DNA of 8,666 nt from Chloroflexota bacterium (GCA_024636135.1 JAGXHP010000104.1:1-8666), one strand, 5' to 3'. Positions 1-5,977 are shown, counted from the stretch's first letter. Program-made: numbers and translations. The notes: generated by a model not told the origin, from the sequence alone.

Positions 1-1
1 G

Positions 2-757
2 GCCGCGGCGCTGGCGGGCGGGTTCGCGTGGGTGGCCGGCGGTCGCATCTGGTCCATCGGGCCGTGGACCATCCTGACTTTCCATGTCTGGGCCGCACTC
101 GCCATCATCCCGGTTCTGCTCGCCCACCTGCTGCCCCGGAGGGTCGCCCTGCTGCGACCACGCGGCGTCCTGGCCAAGCCGATGCGACGTCGGACCCTCC
201 TCGCCATCGGCGCGATCGGCATGCTCGGCACGTTCGCGTGGGGCGGCGCGAACCTGCTCGACCGGCTGCGGAGCGGTGACCGCCGGTTCACGGGCTCGCG
301 CTGGCTACCTGACGGCAGCATCCCCCCGCAGACCACGTTCTACGGTGAGGGCACGCCGGCCATCGACGCGCCGGACTGGCGGCTGCGCGTCACCGGGCGC
401 GTGGCCGCTCCGCTGACCCTCGACCTGCAGCAGCTCACCGCCATCGGGCTGGTTGACCGCGACGCCGTCCTCGACTGCACCTCCGGCTGGGCGCTGCGTA
501 CGAGCTGGCGCGGCGTCGCGCTCAGCGAGATCCTGCGCATCGCCGGCGCCGATCCGGACCCAACCTTCGTGAAGGTTCGATCGGCAACCGGCTGGATGGT
601 GCCACTCGAAGCGGCCGACCTTGCGGATGCGTTGCTCGCCACGCACGTCGCGGGTGAGCCTCTGCCGACGGCCAACGGCTGGCCGCTGCGGCTGGTGGCG
701 CCGGGCCGGCGCGGGCTCGACTGGGTGAAGTGGGTGACGGAGGTCGAGGTGACGTGA
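2..757 (+). CDS. Membrane-anchored molybdopterin-dependent oxidoreductase (sulfite oxidase / MsrP fold), 5'-truncated by window edge
   Basis: The frame is open from base 2, so the true start lies upstream; 251 residues are visible. The N-terminal part holds a hydrophobic helix (about residues 20-44) with His28 and His42 spaced 14 apart, like the bis-His haem b ligands of b561-type helices. An Arg-rich linker and a second helix (about 64-82) follow. The rest resembles the oxidoreductase molybdopterin-binding domain (PF00174). A 'RLRVTGRV' strand leads in, and 'AVLDCTSGW' supplies Cys159, the expected Mo-ligating cysteine. 'TSWRGVALSEIL' follows, and the end is the family-typical 'GRRGLDWVKWVTEVEV'. 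In this family the Mo domain performs two-electron oxygen-atom transfer outside the membrane, with electrons passing through the membrane haem part. The substrate cannot be read from sequence. It ends 7 nt before the convergent tnaA stop. The domain call is solid; haem binding and substrate are inference. Confidence 0.85.
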   Translation, partial: AAALAGGFAWVAGGRIWSIGPWTILTFHVWAALAIIPVLLAHLLPRRVALLRPRGVLAKPMRRRTLLAIGAIGMLGTFAWGGANLLDRLRSGDRRFTGSRWLPDGSIPPQTTFYGEGTPAIDAPDWRLRVTGRVAAPLTLDLQQLTAIGLVDRDAVLDCTSGWALRTSWRGVALSEILRIAGADPDPTFVKVRSATGWMVPLEAADLADALLATHVAGEPLPTANGWPLRLVAPGRRGLDWVKWVTEVEVT

Positions 758-759
758 CT

Positions 760-777
760 GCCGATCAGCTGATCGGC
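760..777. repeat. 18-bp perfect palindrome at the convergent ends of the Mo-oxidoreductase and tnaA
   Basis: GCCGATCAGCTGATCGGC is its own reverse complement. It starts 3 nt after the plus-strand TGA (755-757) and covers the minus-strand tnaA stop (765-767). As RNA it could fold as a 7-bp stem with an AGCT loop on either strand. No T-tract follows on either side, so a bidirectional terminator role is inferred only from position. Confidence 0.5.
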
Positions 778-2144
778 TCGAAGCGCGCGGTGAAGTGGCG
801 CAACGCGGACGGCTGCTCGACGATCCGGTAGCCCCGCAGATCGGCAGCTCGCTCCGCAACCCAGCGGATGACCTCGATGCAGTAGTCGATGTGCGACTGG
901 GTGTACATCCGGCGCGGGATCGCCAGGCGCACGAGCTCCATCGGTGCCGGCGTCTCGCTGCCATCGGGATGGAGGCCGAACATCACCGACCCGATCTCGA
1001 CCGAGCGAATGCCGCCCTCGCGGTACAGCGCGGCGGCCAGCGACTGGCCCGGATACTCGAGTGGCTCAATCTGAGGCAGGAGCGCTCTTGCATCGATGTA
1101 GACCGCGTGCCCGCCGATCGGCTGGACGCACGGAATTCCCGCCTCGACCAGCGCCTCGCCGAGATAGGCGGTCGACCGGATGCGGTACCGCAGGTAGTCG
1201 TCCTCCACGACCTCGCGCAGGCCCTGGGCCATCGCCTCGAGATCGCGGCCGGACAAGCCGCCATAGGTCGGGAAGCCCTCGGTCAGGATGAGCAGGTTGC
1301 GACACTGCTCGGCCCATCCGTCGTCGTTGAGCGCCAACCAGCCGCCGATGTTGGCCAGCGCGTCCTTCTTCCCGGACATCGTCATGCCATCGGCCAGGGC
1401 GGCCATCTCGCGCACGATGTCCGGCACGGCCGCATCGGCATAGCCGTCCTCGCGCTGCTTGATGAACCAGGCGTTCTCGGCGAATCGGCAGGCGTCGAGG
1501 AACAGCGGCAGGCCGTAGCGATCGCAGACCTCGCGGACCGCGCGCAGATTCGCCATCGATACCGGCTGGCCTCCGCCCGAGTTGTTCGTGACCGTCACGA
1601 ACACGACAGGGATGTTCTCCGCGCCCCGCTCCCGGATGAGCGCATCGAGCGCCTCGGTGTCCATGTTGCCCTTGAACGGGTGGATCGTGGCGGGCTCGCG
1701 GCCCTCCGCGATGACGAGGTCGACGGCCTCGGCGCCGGTGAACTCCACGTTGGCGCGCGTGGTGTCGAAGTGGGTGTTCGACGGGATGACCTTGTCCGGG
1801 CCCCCGATCACGCTGAACAGGATCTTCTCCGCGGCTCGGCCCTGGTGGGTCGGGATGACGTGGCGGAACGGCCACAGCTCGGTCACGGCTTCGAGGAACC
1901 GGAACCATGATGGCGAGCCCGCATACGACTCGTCGCCCCGCTGAATGCCGGCCCACTGCTCGCTGCTCATGGCACCCGTGCCGGAGTCGGTGAGCAGGTC
2001 GATCAGGACGTCGGCGGCGTGGAGATTGAACAGGTTGTAGCCCGCCTCGCGCAGCTTCGCCTCGCGCTCGGTGGCCGTCGTGAGGCGGATCGGCTCGACG
2101 CTCTTGATGCGAAAGGGCTCGATGATCGTCCGGAAGCGGTCCAT
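765..2144 (-). CDS. tnaA: Tryptophanase (tryptophan indole-lyase), PLP-dependent
   Basis: The product is 459 residues, close to the usual 455-475. It is a fold-type I PLP enzyme of the beta-eliminating lyase family that cleaves L-tryptophan to indole, pyruvate and ammonia in the cytoplasm. Visible family signatures are 'IDLLTDSGTGAMS' (48-60), 'ESYAGS' with Tyr74, 'PTHQGRAAE' (98-106), 'NNSGGGQPVSMANL' (187-200), 'LDACRFAENAWFIKQRE' with PLP-contact Asp217 and Arg220, and 'MSGKKDALANIGG' with the PLP lysine Lys260. The close relative tyrosine phenol-lyase is excluded at three places. Asp127 ('FDTT') replaces the TPL threonine. Ile384 ('SVEIGS') replaces the TPL substrate arginine (MERG). 'LRHFTARF' carries the His450 typical of tryptophanase. 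The start is the ATG at 2144, where homology begins ('PFRIKSVEPIRL'); the frame stays open upstream only as antisense of the next gene. No Shine-Dalgarno is visible. No TnaC-like leader or TnaB permease gene lies beside it. Confidence 0.93.
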   Translation of the reverse strand: MDRFRTIIEPFRIKSVEPIRLTTATEREAKLREAGYNLFNLHAADVLIDLLTDSGTGAMSSEQWAGIQRGDESYAGSPSWFRFLEAVTELWPFRHVIPTHQGRAAEKILFSVIGGPDKVIPSNTHFDTTRANVEFTGAEAVDLVIAEGREPATIHPFKGNMDTEALDALIRERGAENIPVVFVTVTNNSGGGQPVSMANLRAVREVCDRYGLPLFLDACRFAENAWFIKQREDGYADAAVPDIVREMAALADGMTMSGKKDALANIGGWLALNDDGWAEQCRNLLILTEGFPTYGGLSGRDLEAMAQGLREVVEDDYLRYRIRSTAYLGEALVEAGIPCVQPIGGHAVYIDARALLPQIEPLEYPGQSLAAALYREGGIRSVEIGSVMFGLHPDGSETPAPMELVRLAIPRRMYTQSHIDYCIEVIRWVAERAADLRGYRIVEQPSALRHFTARFEPIS

Positions 2145-2157
2145 GCGGGTCGCATGG
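2141..2157. promoter_or_regulatory. Palindrome over the tnaA start codon
   Basis: CCATGCG-GGT-CGCATGG is a perfect inverted repeat with 7-bp arms and a 3-nt centre. The tnaA start (2144-2142, minus strand) sits inside one arm. On the minus strand TACCAT (2159-2154) fits a -10 of TANNNT form ending 9 nt before the ATG. With no Shine-Dalgarno, this suggests a leaderless or very short-leader transcript. The palindrome could be a DNA operator or an RNA hairpin over the start codon. Both roles are inferred. Confidence 0.35.
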
Positions 2158-2232
2158 TAGTCGCTGCGGGTCCACCCCAGCACCCCGATGGTCTGGGTGG
2201 CGTGGCGCCGAATCGCGGGCCATGATGCGCCG
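2145..2232. promoter_or_regulatory. Divergent intergenic region between tnaA and the two-TM membrane protein gene
   Basis: These 88 nt must hold the 5' signals of both divergent genes. A second, imperfect inverted repeat is present: CCACCCCAG (2172-2180) and CTGGGTGG (2193-2200), with a 12-nt spacer and one bulged base. On the plus strand CATGAT (2221-2226) lies 6 nt before the ATG at 2233 and could be a -10 for a near-leaderless transcript. No convincing -35 was found for either direction. Confidence 0.35.
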
Positions 2233-3195
2233 ATGGGACGCGCAATGGCCATCGTGGGCTGGATGGCGTGGGTGATCCGCCGGCCGTTCGACCGACGCGG
2301 CTGGTCACGCGTGGGCGGCTTCGTCGCGCCCGGGCTGGCCGTCGTCCTGCTGGTCGCGGCTGCCGCACCGATCGTCATTCCCCTGCTGGACGCGCAACCC
2401 GAGGACGCGGCGGTCCAGCAGATCTTCGACGGTACGGTCACGCACCCCGAGGGCTGGGTCCGCCTGCGCGGGCGGGTCACGTCGCTGAGGGAATCCCCCA
2501 CGGGCGAGCCGGGAACGTTCGGGCTCCTCATCGACGCGGACCGGCGCCTGCGCGCGGTCGTGGTGCAGGCCACCGGTCCTCTCGAGGCCGAGGCCGGGAC
2601 CACCCTCTCTGGCACGCTGATGGAACAATCCGCGGTCGTGTCGGAGGAGCTGCCGATCGAGGCAACCGAGGCCGGGACCCCACCACGCGTGGTGCCGGAC
2701 CGGATCGTGGTGCTGGATGAGCCGCCGAAGCCGGAGCGGGTGATCCTGTGGCCGCTCGCGATCGTGCCGGCACTCGTGGCGGTCAGCCTGCTCATCGGAT
2801 CACGGATCGGCTATCCGGTCTTCCGGCCCTCGCTGGAGATCGACGTCCTGGCTCGTCCGCTCGCCACGGGCGAACGCGTGCCCACGGCGTACGGGGGCCG
2901 CGTCGGCGACAACCACGCGGAGCTCGGTGAGCCGGGCGCCGCATTGCTCCTGCTGCGGCGTGGCCCGCGCGGCCTGCTGCTCAGCGTCCAGCCGCTGGCC
3001 GAGGATGGCGGGCCGGCCCCGCGGCCCGTCCTCGTCGGAGGCAGCTGGTCGACGGGTCGCACCGGCTGGGTGCACACCGTGGCCGAGACGGTCGCGGCGC
3101 TCCATGTCCGCACCGAGCTCGTCGATGCGATCTTCCTGTTCGCCCGCAGCGCCGAGCGCGATCGGGTCGCCGCCATGGTTGCGGTCGATCGCTGA
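2233..3195 (+). CDS. Two-pass membrane protein of unknown function with an extracytoplasmic beta-rich domain
   Basis: This gene was not recognised by name. It encodes 320 residues from the ATG at 2233. An ATG at 2245 and a longer GTG-type start at 2188 are possible; 2233 fits the divergent gap best, but no strong ribosome binding site decides it. A basic N-terminus ('RRPFDRRGWSR') precedes TM1 (about 28-53). A loop of about 115 residues (54-169) contains 'GWVRLRGRVTSL' and 'TLSGTLMEQS', which look like the strands of a small OB-like barrel. TM2 (about 171-196) is followed by a C-terminal region of about 125 residues without clear helices. The positive-inside rule puts both ends in the cytoplasm and the loop outside. 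The overall plan, a small barrel between two TMs, recalls NfeD/GIDE-type membrane OB proteins, but no diagnostic motif was seen. It stands alone on its strand, with 111 nt to the next gene. Confidence 0.7.
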   Translation: MGRAMAIVGWMAWVIRRPFDRRGWSRVGGFVAPGLAVVLLVAAAAPIVIPLLDAQPEDAAVQQIFDGTVTHPEGWVRLRGRVTSLRESPTGEPGTFGLLIDADRRLRAVVVQATGPLEAEAGTTLSGTLMEQSAVVSEELPIEATEAGTPPRVVPDRIVVLDEPPKPERVILWPLAIVPALVAVSLLIGSRIGYPVFRPSLEIDVLARPLATGERVPTAYGGRVGDNHAELGEPGAALLLLRRGPRGLLLSVQPLAEDGGPAPRPVLVGGSWSTGRTGWVHTVAETVAALHVRTELVDAIFLFARSAERDRVAAMVAVDR

Positions 3196-3278
3196 GCAGC
3201 CGGGGCTTGCCCAGGGGGCGAAGATGCATCCAGCAGCACGGGAGGATCGTCCGATGGCGCTGGTCCTGGGAGTGATTC

Positions 3279-3305
3279 GACGGTAACCGTCCACCGTATC
3301 GGTGG
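3279..3305. promoter_or_regulatory. Two tandem palindromes immediately upstream of the DUF427 gene
   Basis: Two abutting perfect inverted repeats fill this stretch and share base 3291. GACGGT-A-ACCGTC spans 3279-3291 and CCACCG-TAT-CGGTGG spans 3291-3305. The second ends 1 nt before the ATG at 3307 and includes GGTGG, the only candidate Shine-Dalgarno. The shared ACCGT core suggests a regulator binding two adjacent sites. Alternatively, the second repeat could act as an RNA hairpin hiding the ribosome binding site. The rest of the 3196-3306 gap shows nothing I can name. Confidence 0.4.
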
Positions 3306-3306
3306 C

Positions 3307-3807
3307 ATGCCGACCGATCCGCCGACACCGAGAACACCGACCCGCGAATCCGTGTGGGACTATCCCCGACCACCATCCGTGCGGCCGAGCGACCGTCTCG
3401 TGCGCATCGTGCACGATGGCGAGGTCGTCGCGGAGTCTCGGCGTGCCATCCGTGTGCTCGAGACCGCCGGCGCTCCGGTCTGGTATCTCCCTCCGGCCGA
3501 CGTGCGACTGGATCTTCTTCGCCCATCGGAATCCCCCCACACCGTGTGCGAGTGGAAGGGCGTCGCGGTCTACCTCGATCTGAGGGTCGGCCGGGCCTCC
3601 GTGCCGCGCGCCGCATGGTCGTATCCCAGCCCGCAGCGCGGCTACGAGGCCATTGCCGGTCACATCGCGTTCTACGCAGCGTCGGTCGACAAAGCCACCG
3701 TCGACGGCGAGATCGTCCGGCCGCAGCCGGGCGGCTTCTACGGCGGCTGGATCACCGACGACGTCGTCGGTCCGTTCAAGGGAGATCCCGGATCCGAGGG
3801 CTGGTAG
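3307..3807 (+). CDS. DUF427 domain-containing protein
   Basis: The product is 166 residues and matches the DUF427 family (PF04248) along nearly its whole length. Signature blocks in order are 'ESVWDYPRPPSVRPSD' (14-29), 'VRIVHDGEVVAESRRAIRVLE' region (32-52), 'VWYLPPADV' (58-66), 'CEWKG' with Cys81 (81-85), 'AAWSYPSP' (102-109), 'GHIAFYAASVDKATVDGE' (118-135) and 'QPGGFYGGWITDDVVGPFKG' (140-159). The family is a small soluble beta-rich fold of unproven biochemical function, so none is assigned. The ATG at 3307 follows GGTGG and begins just before the first conserved block. Two palindromes lie directly upstream. It stands alone, convergent with the prenyltransferase fusion gene. The family call is firm. 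Confidence 0.9.
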   Translation: MPTDPPTPRTPTRESVWDYPRPPSVRPSDRLVRIVHDGEVVAESRRAIRVLETAGAPVWYLPPADVRLDLLRPSESPHTVCEWKGVAVYLDLRVGRASVPRAAWSYPSPQRGYEAIAGHIAFYAASVDKATVDGEIVRPQPGGFYGGWITDDVVGPFKGDPGSEGW

Positions 3808-3810
3808 GCT

Positions 3811-3846
3811 GTTCCGGGAAGTATATACGGTATATACTCCCCGAAC
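3811..3846. terminator. A+T-rich palindrome / bidirectional hairpin in the convergent gap
   Basis: The core AGTATATACGGTATATACT (3820-3838) is a perfect inverted repeat with 9-bp arms around one G. Flanks extend it: after one A-C mismatch, CGGG (3815-3818) pairs with CCCG (3840-3843), and with one bulged C, GTT (3811-3813) pairs with AAC (3844-3846). It nearly fills the 41-nt gap between the DUF427 stop (3807) and the fusion-gene stop (3849). No T-tract follows, so a convergent terminator is the positional inference. A protein-binding operator is the main alternative, because the core is strikingly A+T-rich for this DNA. Confidence 0.5.
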
Positions 3847-3848
3847 GA

Positions 3849-5222
3849 TCAGATCAGCGCCGTCACCACGATCGTTGCCACGTAGGCCAGCAGCAGCAGG
3901 CCGCCCACCACGAGGTTGAGGTTCACGTTCGTGCCCATGACCGCCATCAGGGTGTACGGGCTGTCGTAGTTCACCTTGATGCCGCGGTGGACACGGAGCG
4001 CGATCGGCGCGGCCGCCAAAGCGATGAGCGTGGGCCATGGCAGGATGCCTGCCACCGCGCCGACGGCGATCACCGCGAACGCCACGATCGCCGCCACGAG
4101 GTAGGCGGTCTGGATCGTCGGCGGTGAGAAGCGCACCGGAAGGGTTCGCTTGCCGGCCTCGGCATCACTGCGCCGATCCGGGATCTCGTTCACGAACAGG
4201 ATCAGCGCGATGAGGATCCCCGGCACGAGTGACAGGACGAACGGCTCGACCGCCAGCCGGCCGGTCTGCACGACATAGGCGCCGAGCAGCATGATCGGGC
4301 CGAAGCCGATGGCCACCGCGAACTCCCCGAGCCCGCGATACACGAGCTTGAGCGGAGGGGCGGTGTACGCCACGCCGACCACGATGCCGGCGATGCCGAT
4401 CCAGAGCAGGGTCAGCGAGCCGGTGACCGCCACCAGCAGGAGGCCGATGAGCGCCGCCGCGCCGAACAGGGCGACCGACAGCTGCGTCAGCCCGCGGATG
4501 CTCACCAGGTCGTAGACCGCCACGCGCGAGCCGCCCGAGAACTGGGTCGGCGTGGTGTTGGCGTCATCGGCGCCGGAGAGCGTGTCGAAGATGTCGTTCG
4601 AGACGTTGATGGCCAGGTGCGCGAACGAGCCGCCGATGAGGGTCAGCAGCGCGGTCCACCAGGTGAAGGCGCCGTGGCTGGCGGCCACGGCGATGCCGAG
4701 GAGGACGGGAACCGCGGTCGCCGACAGGAACGGCAGACGGGTGGTGCGCAGCGCCAGCCAGAACGGGCTGAGCTTCGGCCGGATCGTGCGGCCCTTCTCC
4801 TCGGAGAGCTGGGCGAGATAGCGGCGCGACTGCGGCACCGAGCGTTCGGAGTACTCGAAGAACGGGACCTCGTTCTCGTCCCAACCCCAGGCACGGGACG
4901 GACTGAAGGCCGTGCCGTCCGACCGGCCCCAGAGCTGGACGTACCGACGCTGGTCGTAGCCGATACCCTCCTGCGGCCGGATGTGGCTGCCCATCACGTT
5001 GATATCGCGATCGGTCGGGATGGGCATGCCTGCCGGTGGAGCGAGCACGACGCGTCCGGCGGTGGCGTCAACCTCGGCCGTGGTGGCCACGCTGGTCGGA
5101 TACCCGGCGTCGTCCACCCAGCTGACGATGACGTGCGGGTAGCTCGCCAGCTTCTCGAGGTCGGCGGGCGCCGCATCGTGTGCCGGGATGGAGCCCGAAC
5201 GCATCTTCGTCGCGGTGGTCAT
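3849..5222 (-). CDS. Fusion of a split-barrel (PPOX-like) domain with a MenA/UbiA-type membrane prenyltransferase
   Basis: The product is 457 residues from the ATG at 5222. Residues about 20-135 are soluble and look like a pyridoxamine-5'-phosphate-oxidase-like split barrel ('HVIVSWVDDAGYPTSVATTA', 'NVMGSHIRPQEGIGYDQRRY'). Residues about 150-457 form a polytopic UbiA-superfamily domain with about eight or nine helices. The first Asp motif is 'NDIFD' (209-213), followed by 'QFSGGSR' (227-233). 'AYTAPPLKLVYRGLGE' (285-300), 'YVVQTG' (316-321) and the second motif 'NEIPDRRSDAEAGKRT' (345-360) resemble MenA. MenA transfers a polyprenyl chain to 1,4-dihydroxy-2-naphthoate in menaquinone synthesis. 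Both Mg-diphosphate motifs are intact, so activity is expected; the aromatic acceptor is inferred. Typical MenA proteins are about 300 residues and lack the front domain. The start overlaps the upstream stop as TGATG, with GGAGG 7 nt before the ATG. Confidence 0.82.
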   Translation of the reverse strand: MTTATKMRSGSIPAHDAAPADLEKLASYPHVIVSWVDDAGYPTSVATTAEVDATAGRVVLAPPAGMPIPTDRDINVMGSHIRPQEGIGYDQRRYVQLWGRSDGTAFSPSRAWGWDENEVPFFEYSERSVPQSRRYLAQLSEEKGRTIRPKLSPFWLALRTTRLPFLSATAVPVLLGIAVAASHGAFTWWTALLTLIGGSFAHLAINVSNDIFDTLSGADDANTTPTQFSGGSRVAVYDLVSIRGLTQLSVALFGAAALIGLLLVAVTGSLTLLWIGIAGIVVGVAYTAPPLKLVYRGLGEFAVAIGFGPIMLLGAYVVQTGRLAVEPFVLSLVPGILIALILFVNEIPDRRSDAEAGKRTLPVRFSPPTIQTAYLVAAIVAFAVIAVGAVAGILPWPTLIALAAAPIALRVHRGIKVNYDSPYTLMAVMGTNVNLNLVVGGLLLLAYVATIVVTALI

Positions 5223-5710
5223 CAGGCAGCCTCCTGCCCGGGAGCCACGGTCTCGACTGGAGCGCGATCGGTCTTGCCGTCCGCCCAGTACAGCGCTCGC
5301 TCCGGGGTGATCTCGATCACGGCGCGCTCGAAGAAGAGCGGCAGGGCCACACGCGCCTTGAGGAAGTCGTTGATCGCCGGCTCCTTCTGGCGCCACAGGT
5401 CGAGGATGAGCCGCTCCCAGTCGGAGTGCGGATCGTCTTCGATGACGCGCGCCGTGCCCTGGATCGTGGCGCGATCCGTATTCCCCTTCATGGCGACCGG
5501 GTCGGTGAGCGCCAGGCTCACGCGGGCGTCGCGCTTGATGTGCTCGAGCTTCTTGCTGAACAGCGTGGATGAGTGAAGGTAGATCTTGTCCCCGTCGTAG
5601 AGCGGGATGAGCGGATGCGTGATCGGTCGCCCATCGCGCCCGATGACGGTGAGCTCACCGACCAGCGCCACCTCCAGCAGCTGCTCAATCGGTTCCGGTA
5701 GCCATCCCAT
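5222..5710 (-). CDS. Pyridoxamine 5'-phosphate oxidase-family (PPOX class) split-barrel protein
   Basis: The product is 162 residues, a normal size for a single-domain PPOX-class protein. These proteins bind FMN or cofactor F420 and reduce small substrates, or bind haem-like ligands. Typical features in order are 'GELTVIGRDGRPITHPLIPLYDGDKIYLHS' (18-47), 'SSTLFSKKLEHIKRDARVSLAL' (47-68) with the phosphate-contacting basic cluster, 'RATIQGTARVIEDD' (80-93), and a C-terminal helix and strand ('VIEITPERALYWADGK', 131-146). The cofactor cannot be decided by eye. The ATG at 5710 is chosen because GGAG lies 6 nt upstream and homology begins there. An in-frame ATG at 5755 falls in the A+T-rich promoter stretch. 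The gene is first in a two-gene operon with the PPOX-UbiA fusion and is divergent from the 54-residue gene. Its substrate is unknown; a role in the same quinone or isoprenoid pathway is inference from coupling. Confidence 0.85.
   Translation of the reverse strand: MGWLPEPIEQLLEVALVGELTVIGRDGRPITHPLIPLYDGDKIYLHSSTLFSKKLEHIKRDARVSLALTDPVAMKGNTDRATIQGTARVIEDDPHSDWERLILDLWRQKEPAINDFLKARVALPLFFERAVIEITPERALYWADGKTDRAPVETVAPGQEAA
5225..5232 (-). promoter_or_regulatory. Ribosome binding region and TGATG coupling for the PPOX-UbiA fusion gene
   Basis: On the minus strand the sequence AGGAGGCTGCCTGATG places a good Shine-Dalgarno just before the stop/start overlap. The stop TGA (5224-5222) and start ATG (5222-5220) share one base. 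The purine-rich GGAGG falls around 5230-5234, inside the end of the upstream gene. This fixes the fusion start at 5222 rather than at longer open-frame positions and implies translational coupling. Confidence 0.65.
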
Positions 5711-5812
5711 CGGGGTCTCCAAGGTGCTGAATAACGTGATACCTGATCCTAGCATAATTACGCTGGAATCCCGGATCCGCATCACCGGCACGCGTGATGC
5801 ATCCGGCATTGC
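5711..5812. promoter_or_regulatory. Divergent promoter region with an A+T-rich island and an inverted repeat
   Basis: A stretch at 5729-5760 is clearly A+T-rich against its surroundings. It offers CATAAT (5753-5758, plus strand, one mismatch to TATAAT) and TAGGAT (5751-5746, minus strand). No good -35 was seen for either. Further right, GGAT..GCATCAC (5773-5785) pairs with GTGATGC-ATCC (5794-5804) across an 8-nt spacer, with two bulged Cs. This could be an operator or a 5'-UTR hairpin for the plus-strand small gene. TTGGAG before 5710 is the ribosome binding site of the PPOX gene. Confidence 0.5.
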
Positions 5813-5977
5813 ATGACCATTCAGCCGCCCCCCAACGACGAGACCCCACCGCCGACGCCGGAGCCCGATCCCACGCCGACGCCGATCGACACGCCGGACG
5901 AGCCCGAGCAGCGAGCTCCGGGCGAAAGTCACGAGCCGATGGGCGCGCCCCGCGACGAGCCCGACCCCGAGGGGTAG
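5813..5977 (+). CDS. Small Pro/Asp/Glu-rich hypothetical protein (54 aa)
   Basis: An ATG at 5813 opens 54 codons that end in TAG at 5977. The product is very rich in Pro, Asp, Glu and Thr, with the pattern 'PPPTPEPDPTPTPIDTP' (12-28) and a more mixed C-terminus 'HEPMGAPRDEPDPEG' (40-54). It has no hydrophobic segment or cysteine and should be acidic and disordered. I do not recognise a family. Support comes from its place between a likely divergent promoter and a strong hairpin 5 nt after the stop, and from the lack of any better use for the stretch. A longer frame at 5794-6024 runs through the hairpin and is Arg/Ala-rich like a shadow. No clear Shine-Dalgarno is present, so non-coding status remains possible. 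Confidence 0.5.
   Translation: MTIQPPPNDETPPPTPEPDPTPTPIDTPDEPEQRAPGESHEPMGAPRDEPDPEG

Noticed and set aside
795..1910. 371-codon plus-strand open frame opposite tnaA
   Set aside because: It is antisense to a clearly conserved tryptophanase and has the Arg/Asp/Ala-rich composition of a G+C-driven shadow frame. No domain pattern was seen.
2145..2795. Upstream in-frame extension of tnaA to 676 codons
   Set aside because: Homology to tryptophanase begins at the ATG at 2144. The extension is antisense to the two-TM membrane protein and has Ser/Arg/Thr-rich shadow composition.
2800..4038. 412-codon minus-strand open frame
   Set aside because: It lies opposite the two-TM gene and the well-supported DUF427 gene and runs through the convergent palindrome. 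It has no recognisable motif.
5223..5396. N-terminal extension of the PPOX-UbiA fusion gene
   Set aside because: This part overlaps the upstream PPOX gene in another frame. The ATG at 5222 has a good Shine-Dalgarno and a TGATG overlap.
5711..5932. N-terminal extension of the PPOX protein
   Set aside because: The extra residues are Arg/Gly-rich, cross the A+T-rich promoter-like stretch and lie opposite the small plus-strand gene. GGAG and homology support the start at 5710.
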